Part shown: positions 7,927-15,840 of the stretch, one piece after another
How the letters are laid out: each line of letters opens with the position of its first letter
Numbering within the stretch: the first letter of the stretch is position 1
Assembly (NCBI GenBank): GCA_016125005.1
Contig: WGMQ01000038.1
Location: 1-64,000, forward strand
Reading direction: 5' to 3'
Source: a bacterium
GTDB lineage: Bacteria; Sumerlaeota; Sumerlaeia; SLMS01
Length of the DNA stretch: 64,000 bases
Notes under the pieces: model-generated
Databases searched by the model: none
What the model saw: the letters and a program-made list of their open reading frames with translations, nothing else
Told to the model about the DNA's origin: nothing
Made by a program: the position numbers and the translations under genes

Positions 7927-8115
7927 TCAAGAGTCCGACACGTGATCGGGCTTGCCCTTCCGGCTGCCGGAGGCCATTTCCTCCAGTTCGTCCTCTGTCA
8001 TCGATTCCACCATCTCCCTGGACGCGCCTCTCAGTTCGCTCTTCTTCTTCTCTCCGCGCTTGGCGGCGAGGGCAGCGCCGGCGGCCATCTGCTGCGATTT
8101 CGATTTGGCTGGCAT
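7927..8115 (-). CDS. DUF3008 family protein
   Basis: A 62-residue basic, very hydrophilic protein of the DUF3008 family. The family pattern is clear: MPAKSKSQQMAAGAALAAKR at the N-terminus, KSELRGASREMVESMTEDEL in the middle and KGKPDHVSD at the end. The function is unknown; such small, probably disordered proteins are typical of EcfG-induced genes. The ATG at 8115 has AGGAGG upstream, and this ribosome site is partly inside a 7-bp hairpin (8123-8144). A sigma-EcfG promoter lies just beyond. Length matches the family. Confidence 0.88.
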   Translation of the reverse strand: MPAKSKSQQMAAGAALAAKRGEKKKSELRGASREMVESMTEDELEEMASGSRKGKPDHVSDS

Positions 8116-8122
8116 GACATCC

Positions 8123-8144
8123 TCCTGTGTTTGGTTTCACAGGA
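8123..8144 (-). promoter_or_regulatory. Hairpin masking the DUF3008 ribosome binding site
   Basis: In the minus-strand mRNA, TCCTGTG pairs perfectly with CACAGGA across an 8-base loop, and the 3' arm overlaps the AGGAGG ribosome site. This could act as a translational switch, for example temperature-sensitive. The transcription start predicted from the promoter at 8148 lies near the 5' arm, so the whole stem may not be transcribed. Confidence 0.35.
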
Positions 8145-8147
8145 TCA

Positions 8148-8172
8148 AACTGGCTGGATCGTCACTTGTTCC
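8148..8172 (-). promoter_or_regulatory. Sigma-EcfG promoter of the DUF3008 gene
   Basis: On the minus strand GGAAC (8172-8168), 16 bases, AGTT (8151-8148), about 33 bases before the start codon. Confidence 0.65.
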
Positions 8173-8398
8173 GTCGGTCATTGACCAATTCGCAAGCCTG
8201 GCAGAAGCGTCAGTGGGGAACATCGGCCGCCGTCGGAGGTTGAACCGCGAAGTCGCCGACGTCCTCGGTTGGTCCCGCAAATCGACAACAAGCGTGACCA
8301 TGATGTCGTCGGAGCCAAGATGGACCGTCGCCCGGAGCATAAACCATAAACGTCGATCGGGCCCGGTTGCCGGGTTCCCGTCCTCAGTACTTCCGATT

Positions 8399-8794
8399 CT
8401 AGGGCTCCCGATAGGCTGTCACCCGGAGGGTCACCAGGTCCCGCCGTGGTTCGGCATCCAGGATGAACACGCCTTCGCGATGCGAACCTGGTGAGAGATA
8501 GGCGAAGACGACCTCGGCCAGCAGAGCGCCATCGTTTCGCACCACGCCGACATGAATGTCCTCCGCCGAATCTACGCCTTCGTTGCGAAGGGAAAATCGC
8601 AGGTGGAAGCCGTCCCCCTGTCGCTGGACGGACTGCGGCGAGGCGATGAGCCGCGCTCGGCCTTCGTTCTCCTGGAAGCCGAGATGAACGAGATAGATGA
8701 CGAGGCTGGAGAGCATCAGCGCAGAGACGGCGCCGACCGCCCATTCAAGCGATCGCGACCATTGCCTGACGCTGTCTTTTCTCACCGCGCTCAT
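8399..8794 (-). CDS. TIGR02588 family protein
   Basis: A 131-residue protein with one transmembrane helix near the N-terminus (about residues 18-40, EWAVGAVSALMLSSLVIYLV) and an exported domain that resembles an Ig-like/CARDB fold (HLRFSLRNEGVDSAEDIHVGV; then AYLSPGSHREGVFIL). It matches the conserved hypothetical family TIGR02588, which is typically encoded beside TIGR02587, exactly as here: its ATG lies 8 bases after the upstream gene's stop. The partner is multipass, so the two may form a membrane complex. The role is unknown. Confidence 0.8.
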   Translation of the reverse strand: MSAVRKDSVRQWSRSLEWAVGAVSALMLSSLVIYLVHLGFQENEGRARLIASPQSVQRQGDGFHLRFSLRNEGVDSAEDIHVGVVRNDGALLAEVVFAYLSPGSHREGVFILDAEPRRDLVTLRVTAYREP

Positions 8795-8802
8795 CGCACC
8801 GC

Positions 8803-9639
8803 TCACAGGATCAGCCGGGCCGCCGCGGCCCCGATGGAGCAGGGCAGACCCAGCACGATCACGGTGATCACGCCCTCCGAAAGCGAAACGGCATCCAGGC
8901 GTTCGAAGGTCCACAGCAAGTAGAGGCTGATCGCCAGGGCCAGAACGTAACCCGGAACCGTCAGCCTTACGAAGGCGCTCCACCACGGCGTGGCCTCGCC
9001 GAGTTCACGACCGCCGCGGAAATTGACGGCAAAGACGAAACCGTACATCGCCGAGAGCGAAAGCCCGACCAGCATCAAGGCGTGCCAAGGCGCAAGCCGG
9101 TTTGCGATCAGGGCGATTTCCTGAGTGGGCGCGACATTGAAACCCAGATACAGCGCACCAACGCCCATCAGGAACAACTCGCCCGAGTAAGTCTCCTGCT
9201 TTTCCTCAACATCGTCGTCGGGCCGGCGTCCGAACTGGGAGCGGCCGAGCAGCGCGCCCATCGCCGCCGGCACGATCTGGATTGCGGTCTTGCCGACGAT
9301 CTCGTCGATCGACGCACCTTTCCCGAAGGAATTGAAGCCGACGAGAAGCACGACCGTCGTCGGCGCGCCCACCATCAGCGCGAACAGTGCATCGATCACA
9401 TCGTCGCCAAAGCCGCCGGTCCGCTCGAAGCCGATCTGGTGCGACAACTCGACGAGCATCGGAAAGCCGAGCACGATCAGCAACGCAAGACGAAAGAGGT
9501 TCATGCTGCCGCCGAACTGCCAGAGTTCCTGGGTCATCAACATCGACAAGGAAAAGATAATCGCGCCTCCGAATGCCCGCCCAATATCGCGCAGGGGCTT
9601 GCTTTGGCGAATGTTCTTCCCCTGGACGCCTGCCGTCAT
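8803..9639 (-). CDS. TIGR02587 family integral membrane protein
   Basis: A 278-residue multipass protein of family TIGR02587. Hydrophobic helices occur throughout: FGGAIIFSLSMLMTQELW, FRLALLIVLGFPMLVE, DALFALMVGAPTTVVLLVG, IVPAAMGALLGRS, ELFLMGVGALYLGFNVAP, ALMLVGLSLSAMYGFVFAV, YVLALAISLYLLW and VITVIVLGLPCSIGAAAA. No enzyme motif is visible. It is co-transcribed with the TIGR02588 gene that follows. I chose ATG 9639 (MTAGVQGKNIRQ) because upstream in-frame residues do not look coding; the alternative is 9678. Function unknown. Confidence 0.82.
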   Translation of the reverse strand: MTAGVQGKNIRQSKPLRDIGRAFGGAIIFSLSMLMTQELWQFGGSMNLFRLALLIVLGFPMLVELSHQIGFERTGGFGDDVIDALFALMVGAPTTVVLLVGFNSFGKGASIDEIVGKTAIQIVPAAMGALLGRSQFGRRPDDDVEEKQETYSGELFLMGVGALYLGFNVAPTQEIALIANRLAPWHALMLVGLSLSAMYGFVFAVNFRGGRELGEATPWWSAFVRLTVPGYVLALAISLYLLWTFERLDAVSLSEGVITVIVLGLPCSIGAAAARLIL

Positions 9640-10133
9640 CGATGGCCGCCGCTCGTTCGAACACCGGGTCCCCCCCACTCAATGTTCCTTCGCGGCGAAC
9701 AGCTTCGCTTCCGCGATGCAAAACCGTTTTCCTCGCCTGGAACCTCCTCCACCTCGATGTCGACGGGCAAGTTCAGGCGCGGCAGTCGAGCCATCAGCCG
9801 GAAATGGTGATGCAGAGCGTCACCATCGGTCGGGATCGGTCGGCCATGGCATTCATTGCGGAAACGGCTGCGTGCGGGCTGGCAGACGTCGGCCGTCCCC
9901 GACGCCTTTCCTTCCGGAAAGCCGGTCTGGCCCTCCGGCAAGCCGGTCTGGTCTGCAGGAATGCCCTCTCCATCGTCCAATACGGAACTCTTCAGGACCA
10001 TGTTCACGGTTACTTTCTTCCGTTCCGAAACCGTCCGAGACGACTCCCTGCGCATCGGCCGTTCTACAACCGTCGGATCAGGCCATTGTTCCCTTGCGGT
10101 GGAACTTTCGCCTCCCTGCGAAGTTCGGCCAGC
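9640..10133. other. Intergenic with a short direct repeat and a sigma-EcfG promoter
   Basis: No gene is supported. Two 18-base near-identical units lie at 9913-9930 and 9934-9951 (TCCGG(A/C)AAGCCGGTCTGG). The only clear signal is the promoter at 10101-10125. Confidence 0.5.
10101..10125 (+). promoter_or_regulatory. Sigma-EcfG promoter (GGAAC-N16-AGTT) next to a start codon
   Basis: GGAAC (10101-10105), 16 bases, AGTT (10122-10125). The expected transcription start is within a few bases of the ATG at 10134, so the mRNA would be leaderless or nearly so. Confidence 0.6.
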
Positions 10134-10448
10134 ATGAAACACCGCATCTTCAAGCTGCTGCCAACGGCGCAAGACTCTGACCCGAACTGGGACCGCGCTC
10201 CCAATCAGGGCGAGATCGTCGTGCGTGCCTTGTCGCCTGCCGATGCACGCATCGTAGCAAGTGAGGCCGAGCCCGATTTTCTCGATTCCGGCGGCAAGCC
10301 AAGTCGCGGCACCGCCACCCGCTTCGCCAGTGCCTTCCGCGACGAGAAGCTCTACACGGTCGTCGAGATCGACGATTCCGACTTTTCCAAGGGCGGACCG
10401 CGTGCGGTGCTCTCCGGCACATTCCGCGATCCGTTGAAGAAGGCATGA
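10134..10448 (+). CDS. Conserved hypothetical protein, 104 aa
   Basis: A 104-residue soluble protein beginning MKHRIFKLLPTAQDSDPNWD, with the segment VVRALSPADARIVASEAE (about residues 30-47) and a C-terminal FSKGGPRAVLSGTFRDP. Sequences like this occur in rhizobia, but I cannot name a domain. There is no good ribosome site before the ATG; instead a sigma-EcfG promoter ends 8 bases upstream, pointing to leaderless translation or a wrong start. It ends 10 bases before the convergent hydrolase gene. Confidence 0.65.
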   Translation: MKHRIFKLLPTAQDSDPNWDRAPNQGEIVVRALSPADARIVASEAEPDFLDSGGKPSRGTATRFASAFRDEKLYTVVEIDDSDFSKGGPRAVLSGTFRDPLKKA

Positions 10449-10458
10449 ACCCCGGTCG

Positions 10459-11187
10459 CTACCGCGAACCCTGCACCATCTCCCTGATCCAGCGCATCAG
10501 CAATTCATCGTAGGAACGGCGGCTCTGCGGGGTCGAAAGCCCGTGTTTGGCGCCGGTGATAATCCGGTGGGTGAGTGAGCGTGCCGTTCCGAAGGAGGCG
10601 AGATAGCTCGCGACCGTCGCATGCGGCACGTACTCGTCATGCTCGGATTCGACAACCAGCACGTCGCCTTCGAATTCCAGGCAGTTCCGTAGGGCGCGAT
10701 TGTTGGCAGCCTGGACCCGCCGACTACGGTAGTTCTGCATTTCCAACCGACCGAGATCGACCTTCGGCTTCTCCCAGCCAGCGTCCGGATACAGCGCGGG
10801 TACCCGCATTCCAAGCCATCTGACCGGGCGCAACACAGTCAGAAACGTCGCCAGGTAGGCGCCATAGCTACTGCCTACGACCGCGATTGATTCCTTTTCC
10901 ACCGCCGGATGTGCGGCCAGAACGTCGTAGGCAGCGCAAATGTCGGCGAGGTTGTCGGCCCGCGACACCCGCTCCCGCTCGCGCTCCGTCCGCCCGTGGC
11001 CGCGCATGTCGAAGGTCATGCAGATGCTGCCGAGTCGCGATATCGCGCGCGAGCGCTTCTGGTCGCGGTCCTGGCTTCCCGACCAGCCATGGACGAAGAG
11101 GATGCCGGGCCACCCCGCATTCGGCTCGAAGACGCATCCGGAAAGCTCGGTGGAGCCGACATTGATCGGGGTGTCGACCGTTCTCAT
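10459..11187 (-). CDS. Alpha/beta hydrolase
   Basis: A 242-residue alpha/beta-hydrolase. Visible elements: oxyanion loop LFVHGWSGSQ (about residues 30-39), nucleophile elbow GSSYG (Ser about 107), acid Asp about 184 in VVESEHDEYVP, and catalytic His about 215 in TGAKHGLS. The MRGHG motif (61-65) is typical of the dienelactone hydrolase/peptidase-like branch. The substrate is unknown. The ATG at 11187 overlaps the stop of the upstream DUF3182 gene by four bases, so the two are translationally coupled. Cytoplasmic; no signal peptide. Confidence 0.85.
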   Translation of the reverse strand: MRTVDTPINVGSTELSGCVFEPNAGWPGILFVHGWSGSQDRDQKRSRAISRLGSICMTFDMRGHGRTERERERVSRADNLADICAAYDVLAAHPAVEKESIAVVGSSYGAYLATFLTVLRPVRWLGMRVPALYPDAGWEKPKVDLGRLEMQNYRSRRVQAANNRALRNCLEFEGDVLVVESEHDEYVPHATVASYLASFGTARSLTHRIITGAKHGLSTPQSRRSYDELLMRWIREMVQGSR

Positions 11188-12299
11188 GGCAGATCCTCGA
11201 CGATGGCGTATTTGAGCAGTTGGCCGACCGCCGAATCCTCTCCGCAATAGAGGATGTCGGCTCTGCGGGGCGGCAGCCATCCGGCGCCGTAGCGCTCGAC
11301 GGAGGTGGCGATTACCAGCATCCTCTCGGGATCGAATTGGAATGCCTTGAGAGCCGCGATCTCGGCGCTCGTCGCGCCGCCGACCCGCCAGGATTGCTCC
11401 AGCACTGCTGTGCGGCGCTTGCCGCTGCCGTCCAACCCGCTCACCACGTCGTAGTTCCGCCGGGACGCCACCAACCCAAGCTCGTCGCTGGCCAACCGGT
11501 CGAAGGAGATCGCCAGCCGGCAGATGGCCGCCGCTTCTGAAGAGACGTGCTGGATGAGTTCAGGGTATCCACCGCGCACGACGAAAAGGCGCGATCCGCC
11601 ATAGGCGGGCTGGCCGTCATTGTCGCGGGTTGCCTCTTGCGTACCGACATAGGCTGCCGAGAGTTCGCCGAGCGCAATGCGCCCGACACTGTAAGTGCTC
11701 GCCGGCATGAGGTTCTCCTCAAGTACCAGCCCGTCGCCCAGAGGCTCGAATCCGTCGAGCGAATCGATGAAATCCACGAGTTGGCGCTCATCATAGGCCA
11801 CCCGCTGGTCCTTGCCGCCGCTGGCGCCCGCCACCTTCAGCCGGACCGCACCCTTGGCCAGGATCAGTTCGCCGGCGCGCAGCGCGCCCTTCCGCGTCGA
11901 GGCGAAATAACCGTCGAGCGTCATCGGCCGCGCATTGGTCGAGAAGGCGTGCGGCCAGCGAAGATCGGTTGTCTCGCCCGGGGCCGGAGGATGGACGATC
12001 GCCTTGGTCGCCATGAAGGCATGCGGAACCCAGCCTCCCAGGAAGCCCTGCTCCTGAGGTGGATCGGCGCCGAGCGCAGCCGGACGGGTGTCAGAGAACA
12101 GCGTCGTCATCGGGACGCAGAACGCAGTCCCTCCGTCGGAGAACTCTTCCCGCCGCCCTGCAAACCGCCGCCTCATCAGATTGGCGACACGCCGGGCCAG
12201 CCCGGTGTGGGTGACGCTATCATGACGCTTGTCGGTGCCGCACCTCCATGTCACAACAGGGGGGTGTGTTTTCGCGGTCTGCTCGGATTTTGCGCTCAT
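11184..12299 (-). CDS. DUF3182 family protein (ATP-grasp-like)
   Basis: A 371-residue DUF3182 protein. Members are thought to be distantly related to ATP-grasp ligases; visible hints here are ILAKGAVRLKVAGASGGKDQ (about 146-165), and GLVLEENLMPASTYSVGRI (about 189-207), resembling nucleotide-contact and acidic strands. No biochemical function is established, to my knowledge. It is directly followed by an alpha/beta hydrolase through an ATGA overlap, a pairing that suggests a small synthesis or modification pathway. The start ATG 12299 has GGATGAGAG upstream. Confidence 0.8.
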   Translation of the reverse strand: MSAKSEQTAKTHPPVVTWRCGTDKRHDSVTHTGLARRVANLMRRRFAGRREEFSDGGTAFCVPMTTLFSDTRPAALGADPPQEQGFLGGWVPHAFMATKAIVHPPAPGETTDLRWPHAFSTNARPMTLDGYFASTRKGALRAGELILAKGAVRLKVAGASGGKDQRVAYDERQLVDFIDSLDGFEPLGDGLVLEENLMPASTYSVGRIALGELSAAYVGTQEATRDNDGQPAYGGSRLFVVRGGYPELIQHVSSEAAAICRLAISFDRLASDELGLVASRRNYDVVSGLDGSGKRRTAVLEQSWRVGGATSAEIAALKAFQFDPERMLVIATSVERYGAGWLPPRRADILYCGEDSAVGQLLKYAIVEDLP

Positions 12300-13050
12300 C
12301 TCTCATCCAGTTTCGGCGTTGTATTGAAGGCGGTGAAAAGGCGCCGTGTGCAGGACCTCTGCGCCCGCAGGCGGTCCCGCGGATCGATCCACCGGCTTCA
12401 GCGTCCCCAACATTTGCGGTCGCCGATTGTTCGATTGGAAACAGGCCGCCGGTCGGGCCATCGTGCCGCCCCGAACGCCAGACGCGCGGCTCGAGCCGTC
12501 GGATCAGCGCACCGAGAGAAAGCGGGATGCCCGGATGGCCGTCCCAAAAAGGCTCTCGATCAAGGCGCCAGACGAGTATGCCCGCCGCTCGAAGAGCGCG
12601 TCGGAGATCATCAACGCCAGCGCCGTATCAAGAGCCGGCTCAACCGCGCCCGCCACCTGCTTGCGGAGGAACTCGACGAGCAGGAGTATCTCAACCTGCA
12701 CTGACAACAGAACGCGCGGCACTTCTTCGCCCGCAACATTCGCTTTGCCGGGCGGTTGGCCGGAAACACTTGTCACCTGATGGGAGCGATAGATGGCTTA
12801 GAGTGAAGAGAACGACAACAAGTCGAAAGCCGAAGAAATTCATAAGGATACAACGCGGCGTCATCAGCGCCAAACCGCGCGTCATCGCGGGCTCGGATGA
12901 TGCGACCCGTGCACGTATGGCCGCCCGGCGCCAGACAGGTTTCCTCGACAATTCCTCCGACACGATGCCGGCAAAATGCCGCCGTCATGAAGACGGCGGC
13001 AGAGACTTCCACTTGTCGGGATTTCTGGATCGGACCTGGAACCCGGTCGC
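12300..13050. other. Intergenic stretch, no convincing gene
   Basis: 750 bases without a supportable gene. Frames on both strands are open but compositionally poor. A plus-strand stretch at about 12620-12704 reads RARHLLAEELDEQEYLNLH before a stop and may be the tail of a decayed gene; I cannot identify it. Confidence 0.4.
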
Positions 13051-13551
13051 TCAGGCCGCCTTCTTCTCCGCAGCTGCATTGACCGATGTTTCGGCAATGC
13101 GCGTCAGCAGGTCATCCGTCTCGCTTTCCTCGGAGAGCGTCTTGTCGATCAGCGAGACCGCCTCGTCGTAGCCGAGCTTTTCCGCCCAGGCGCGCAGGGT
13201 GCCGTAGCGGCTGATTTCGTAGTGCTCCACCGCTTGGGCCGCAGCGAGGAGACCGGCGTCCAGCGCGGGGGAGCCCTTGAAGGTCTCCATCACCTCCTCG
13301 GCTTCGCTGATGATACCTTCGATGGCTTCGCAGGTCTTGCCCCGCGCCCGTTTGTCGATGATATCGAATACCTTCTCCAGGCGTTCGACATGCTTTTCGG
13401 TCTGTTCTTCGTGTTTTTCGAAGGCGGCCTGAAGTTGCGGATTGTGTGCGGCGCGGGCCTGTTTGCGCAGGGCCTTCACGATTTTCTTCTCTGCGTAGTA
13501 GATGTCGCGAAGCGTCTCGTGGAACAGGTCTTCGAGGGTTTTCTCAGCCAT
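13051..13551 (-). CDS. DUF892 (YciE/YciF) ferritin-like protein
   Basis: A 166-residue four-helix ferritin-like protein of the DUF892/YciF family. Helix 1 carries ETLRDIYYAEKKIVKALRK; helix 2 HEEQTEKHVERLEKVFDI; helix 3 LLAAAQAVEHYEISRYGTLR with Glu and His typical of the di-metal centre; helix 4 KTLSEESETDDLLTRIAE. The family is stress-induced in enterobacteria and rhizobia; its exact activity is unsettled. The ATG at 13551 has AAGGAG upstream, and a sigma-EcfG promoter lies 80 bases before. The C-terminal AAAEKKAA tail is typical. Length matches the family. Confidence 0.92.
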   Translation of the reverse strand: MAEKTLEDLFHETLRDIYYAEKKIVKALRKQARAAHNPQLQAAFEKHEEQTEKHVERLEKVFDIIDKRARGKTCEAIEGIISEAEEVMETFKGSPALDAGLLAAAQAVEHYEISRYGTLRAWAEKLGYDEAVSLIDKTLSEESETDDLLTRIAETSVNAAAEKKAA

Positions 13552-13630
13552 GTGGCAACTCCTTCCGGTTGGTTGGGCCATTTTGGGGACAGGCCGATTG
13601 AAAAGCGCCAAGGTTGACCGGCCGCCACCA

Positions 13631-13655
13631 AACACTCAGCCTTGCCAAAAGTTCC
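13631..13655 (-). promoter_or_regulatory. Sigma-EcfG promoter of the DUF892 gene
   Basis: On the minus strand GGAAC (13655-13651), 16 bases, TGTT (13634-13631), about 80 bases before the start codon. Confidence 0.65.
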
Positions 13656-14086
13656 TGCCGGGTTGGGGCGGATCGGAGCACCTGTCGGGAGAGCTGGCTC
13701 GTTGCGGCACTCGCCGACCCCAATGGCGAGCAAAGCGCTGTCGTCTGGCCTCTGTTCGGGTGCCGGGGAATCTACCTCTTCCAGCCGGCGGCAGTACTTC
13801 AGCCGTTTCCGCGATGCTTTTTCTCATCGGGACGGACCCGAGGATGGGCAAACGAGCCGCTGATCGCCGGGAGCAAGAGGCTGCAAAATATGTATCGCTG
13901 CGTCTGCCAATAGGCAGATCCGGCGCAGCACGACGTCAACTGGGTTTCCGACGGAACTTTCTCGGACGAGATCCGGTGCGGTGAGGATATCTGCGCGACC
14001 ACGAACACTGGTGACCACCGGGACATGCCGCGTAACGGCTGCGACGCATAGAAATGCTCGACGGGTTTTCAGGCGCAGTCCTGAAA
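13656..14086. other. Intergenic, no gene seen
   Basis: About 430 bases between the ferritin-like gene's promoter and the end of the endonuclease/phosphatase gene. No coding region, repeat or RNA is recognised. Confidence 0.5.
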
Positions 14087-14812
14087 TCAGTCGAGGGCGA
14101 TCGTCGCCCTGAGCGGCAGATGGTCGGAGGCGACGCGCGCCAGCGGGGTCCTCACCGGCCGGGCGTCGATGCAGCGCAAACCTGAAGAGAGGAAAACGTG
14201 ATCGAGCCGAAGGAACGGAAAACGCGATGGGAAGGTCGGATCATTGAACCTGCGCTCTTTCGGACGGGCGAGTTCGAGCTTCCGTGCAATCTGGCGATAG
14301 CCCATCGAGGAGGGTATGGCATTGAAGTCGCCCATCAGAATGACGTCACTGTCGCGGCAGGCGGAATTTCCCAACCAGCGCTCCCCGAGCAATGTCGACA
14401 GCTGGCGCATACGCTCATACCGTTTGGCGCCCAGATGCGTGTTGAAGACGTCGAAGCGCCGATCAGCAAACGCGATCCGCATCCAGATGACTCCGCGCGG
14501 TTCCCCGGGTCCCGGCAAATCGCCTGTCTTGACGACTTCGGCCGGCAGCGAGGTCAAGATCGCATCACCATATTGTTCCTCTCCGCGATGCATGGCGGGA
14601 TGAAAGGTCGCATTCATGCGCAGACGGGAGGCGATGTATTGCGCCTGGTCCGCGCCGCCACTGCGGAGCCGGCCCACGTCGAGTTCCTGCAATCCGATTA
14701 TGTCGGGCTGGCACGATTCAATGACCGTGGCGATCCGCGCCGGGTCGGGGCGGCGATCCCAACCGACACAGCCATGAACATTGTAGGTCAGAACTTTCAG
14801 ATGACGAACCAT
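14087..14812 (-). CDS. Endonuclease/exonuclease/phosphatase family protein
   Basis: A 241-residue EEP-fold hydrolase. The expected metal and catalytic motifs are all present: LTYNVHGC (about 8-15), IIGLQELDV with the metal Glu (about 38-46), FNTHLG (about 123-128), LMGDFNAIP (about 160-168) and SDHLPL near the C-terminus. Such enzymes cleave phosphodiesters in nucleic acids or phospholipids. It resembles E. coli YbhP, which is encoded with clsB and ybhN; both partners are next door here, so a phospholipid role is likely. It has no signal peptide. ATG 14812 follows GGGAAGG, downstream of a divergent sigma-EcfG promoter. Confidence 0.88.
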   Translation of the reverse strand: MVRHLKVLTYNVHGCVGWDRRPDPARIATVIESCQPDIIGLQELDVGRLRSGGADQAQYIASRLRMNATFHPAMHRGEEQYGDAILTSLPAEVVKTGDLPGPGEPRGVIWMRIAFADRRFDVFNTHLGAKRYERMRQLSTLLGERWLGNSACRDSDVILMGDFNAIPSSMGYRQIARKLELARPKERRFNDPTFPSRFPFLRLDHVFLSSGLRCIDARPVRTPLARVASDHLPLRATIALD

Positions 14813-14842
14813 TCATACCTTCCCTGTCGCGTCCGTGTATCC

Positions 14843-14870
14843 GGAACCGCTGCGACAGACGATTCGTTCC
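14843..14870. promoter_or_regulatory. Bidirectional, near-palindromic sigma-EcfG promoter
   Basis: Plus strand: GGAAC 14843-14847, 17 bases, CGTT 14865-14868. Minus strand: GGAAC 14870-14866, 17 bases, GGTT 14848-14845. The -35 of each promoter overlaps the -10 of the other, so one 28-bp element can fire in both directions: to the YbhN homologue (+) and to the EEP gene (-). Confidence 0.75.
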
Positions 14871-14904
14871 TTCGAAACAGGCAGCATTCCACCAGGAGCT
14901 CTCA

Positions 14905-15840
14905 TTGAACGGACATTCGATGTGGCGGAGCGCGTTGCGCATCTTCACCGTTCTCGTCATGTTTTCCGCCGCTTACCTGCTCTACCGAAATCTCAGCCAG
15001 TACCGGTTGGAGGACATCGGCCAGTCGCTGGCCGCCCTCCCGGTGCCGCGATTGCTGTCCAGCGCCGTCTTTGCGGCCGCATCGTACCTCTGCCTGTCGC
15101 TGTTCGACTTGACCGCCCTTCTCTACCTCGGCAAACGCCTTGCCTATCCGAAGGTCCTGATGACTTCCTTCGTCGCGCTCTCGATCGGCCACAATATCGG
15201 CTTTGCGGCGCTCAGCAGCGGGGCCGTGCGGTATCGCTACTATTCGGGATGGGGTTTGTCGGCGGCCGAAGTCGCCAGGCTGATCGGCTTCTGCGGCATC
15301 ACAGTGGCGCTCGGCATCGTCGGACTGACCGGCATCGCGCTGATGTTCTCGCCCGACTCCGCAATACAATTCGGCACGTATGATATTTCCCTCAACCGCA
15401 TCCTGGGAGCGACGCTCCTCGCGCCGGTGCTGCTCTATCCGGTCGCCGCCGCCCTGTTACCGTCCCACGTTGCGGTCTGGCGGTGGCACCTCGCGGTTCC
15501 GGGTTTCAGGCTTGCCACGGCCCAGGTCGTCATCGGCGTCGTCAATTTCGCGCTGGTCGGCGCGAGCCTGCACCAACTCGTCGCCGGAGTGAGCGAAGCC
15601 GGCTACATGGAGGTTGCCAGAAACTATTCGGTCGCCAACCTCGCCGCAATCGTCAGCCACGTTCCCGGCGGCCTCGGCGTGCTTGAGGCGACGATCGCCT
15701 ACACCCTGCCCGAGGCCGCGACCATTGGCGTGCTGATCGCCTTTCGCGTGGTCTACTTTCTTCTGCCCCTCGCCATCGGCCTGCCGCTGTTTGCGGGCAG
15801 CGAGGCCGTACGGTCAAAGCGGCATCGCCGGGCTACATGA
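14905..15840 (+). CDS. YbhN-type (UPF0104) flippase-like membrane protein
   Basis: A 311-residue multipass protein of the lysylphosphatidylglycerol-synthase transmembrane-domain family (UPF0104/YbhN). Typical features: GHNIGFAALSSGAVRYRYY (about 93-111), NYSVANLAAIVSHVPGGLGV with the family's HVPGGLGVLE motif (about 240-262), and about eight hydrophobic helices. The proposed role is lipid translocation or membrane lipid modification. The TTG at 14905 is favoured by AGGAG 7 bases upstream; ATG 14920 is the alternative. The last 8 bases overlap the convergent phospholipase D gene. It has a sigma-EcfG promoter 37 bases upstream. Confidence 0.88.
   Translation: MNGHSMWRSALRIFTVLVMFSAAYLLYRNLSQYRLEDIGQSLAALPVPRLLSSAVFAAASYLCLSLFDLTALLYLGKRLAYPKVLMTSFVALSIGHNIGFAALSSGAVRYRYYSGWGLSAAEVARLIGFCGITVALGIVGLTGIALMFSPDSAIQFGTYDISLNRILGATLLAPVLLYPVAAALLPSHVAVWRWHLAVPGFRLATAQVVIGVVNFALVGASLHQLVAGVSEAGYMEVARNYSVANLAAIVSHVPGGLGVLEATIAYTLPEAATIGVLIAFRVVYFLLPLAIGLPLFAGSEAVRSKRHRRAT

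Noticed and set aside
11547-12704. Long plus-strand frame of 385 codons
   Set aside because: It is antisense to the DUF3182 gene and arises from GC-rich codon bias.
12541-12780. A short plus-strand gene ending EQEYLNLH or a neighbouring frame
   Set aside because: No start with a ribosome site, stops in each frame, and no recognised family. At most a decayed tail.
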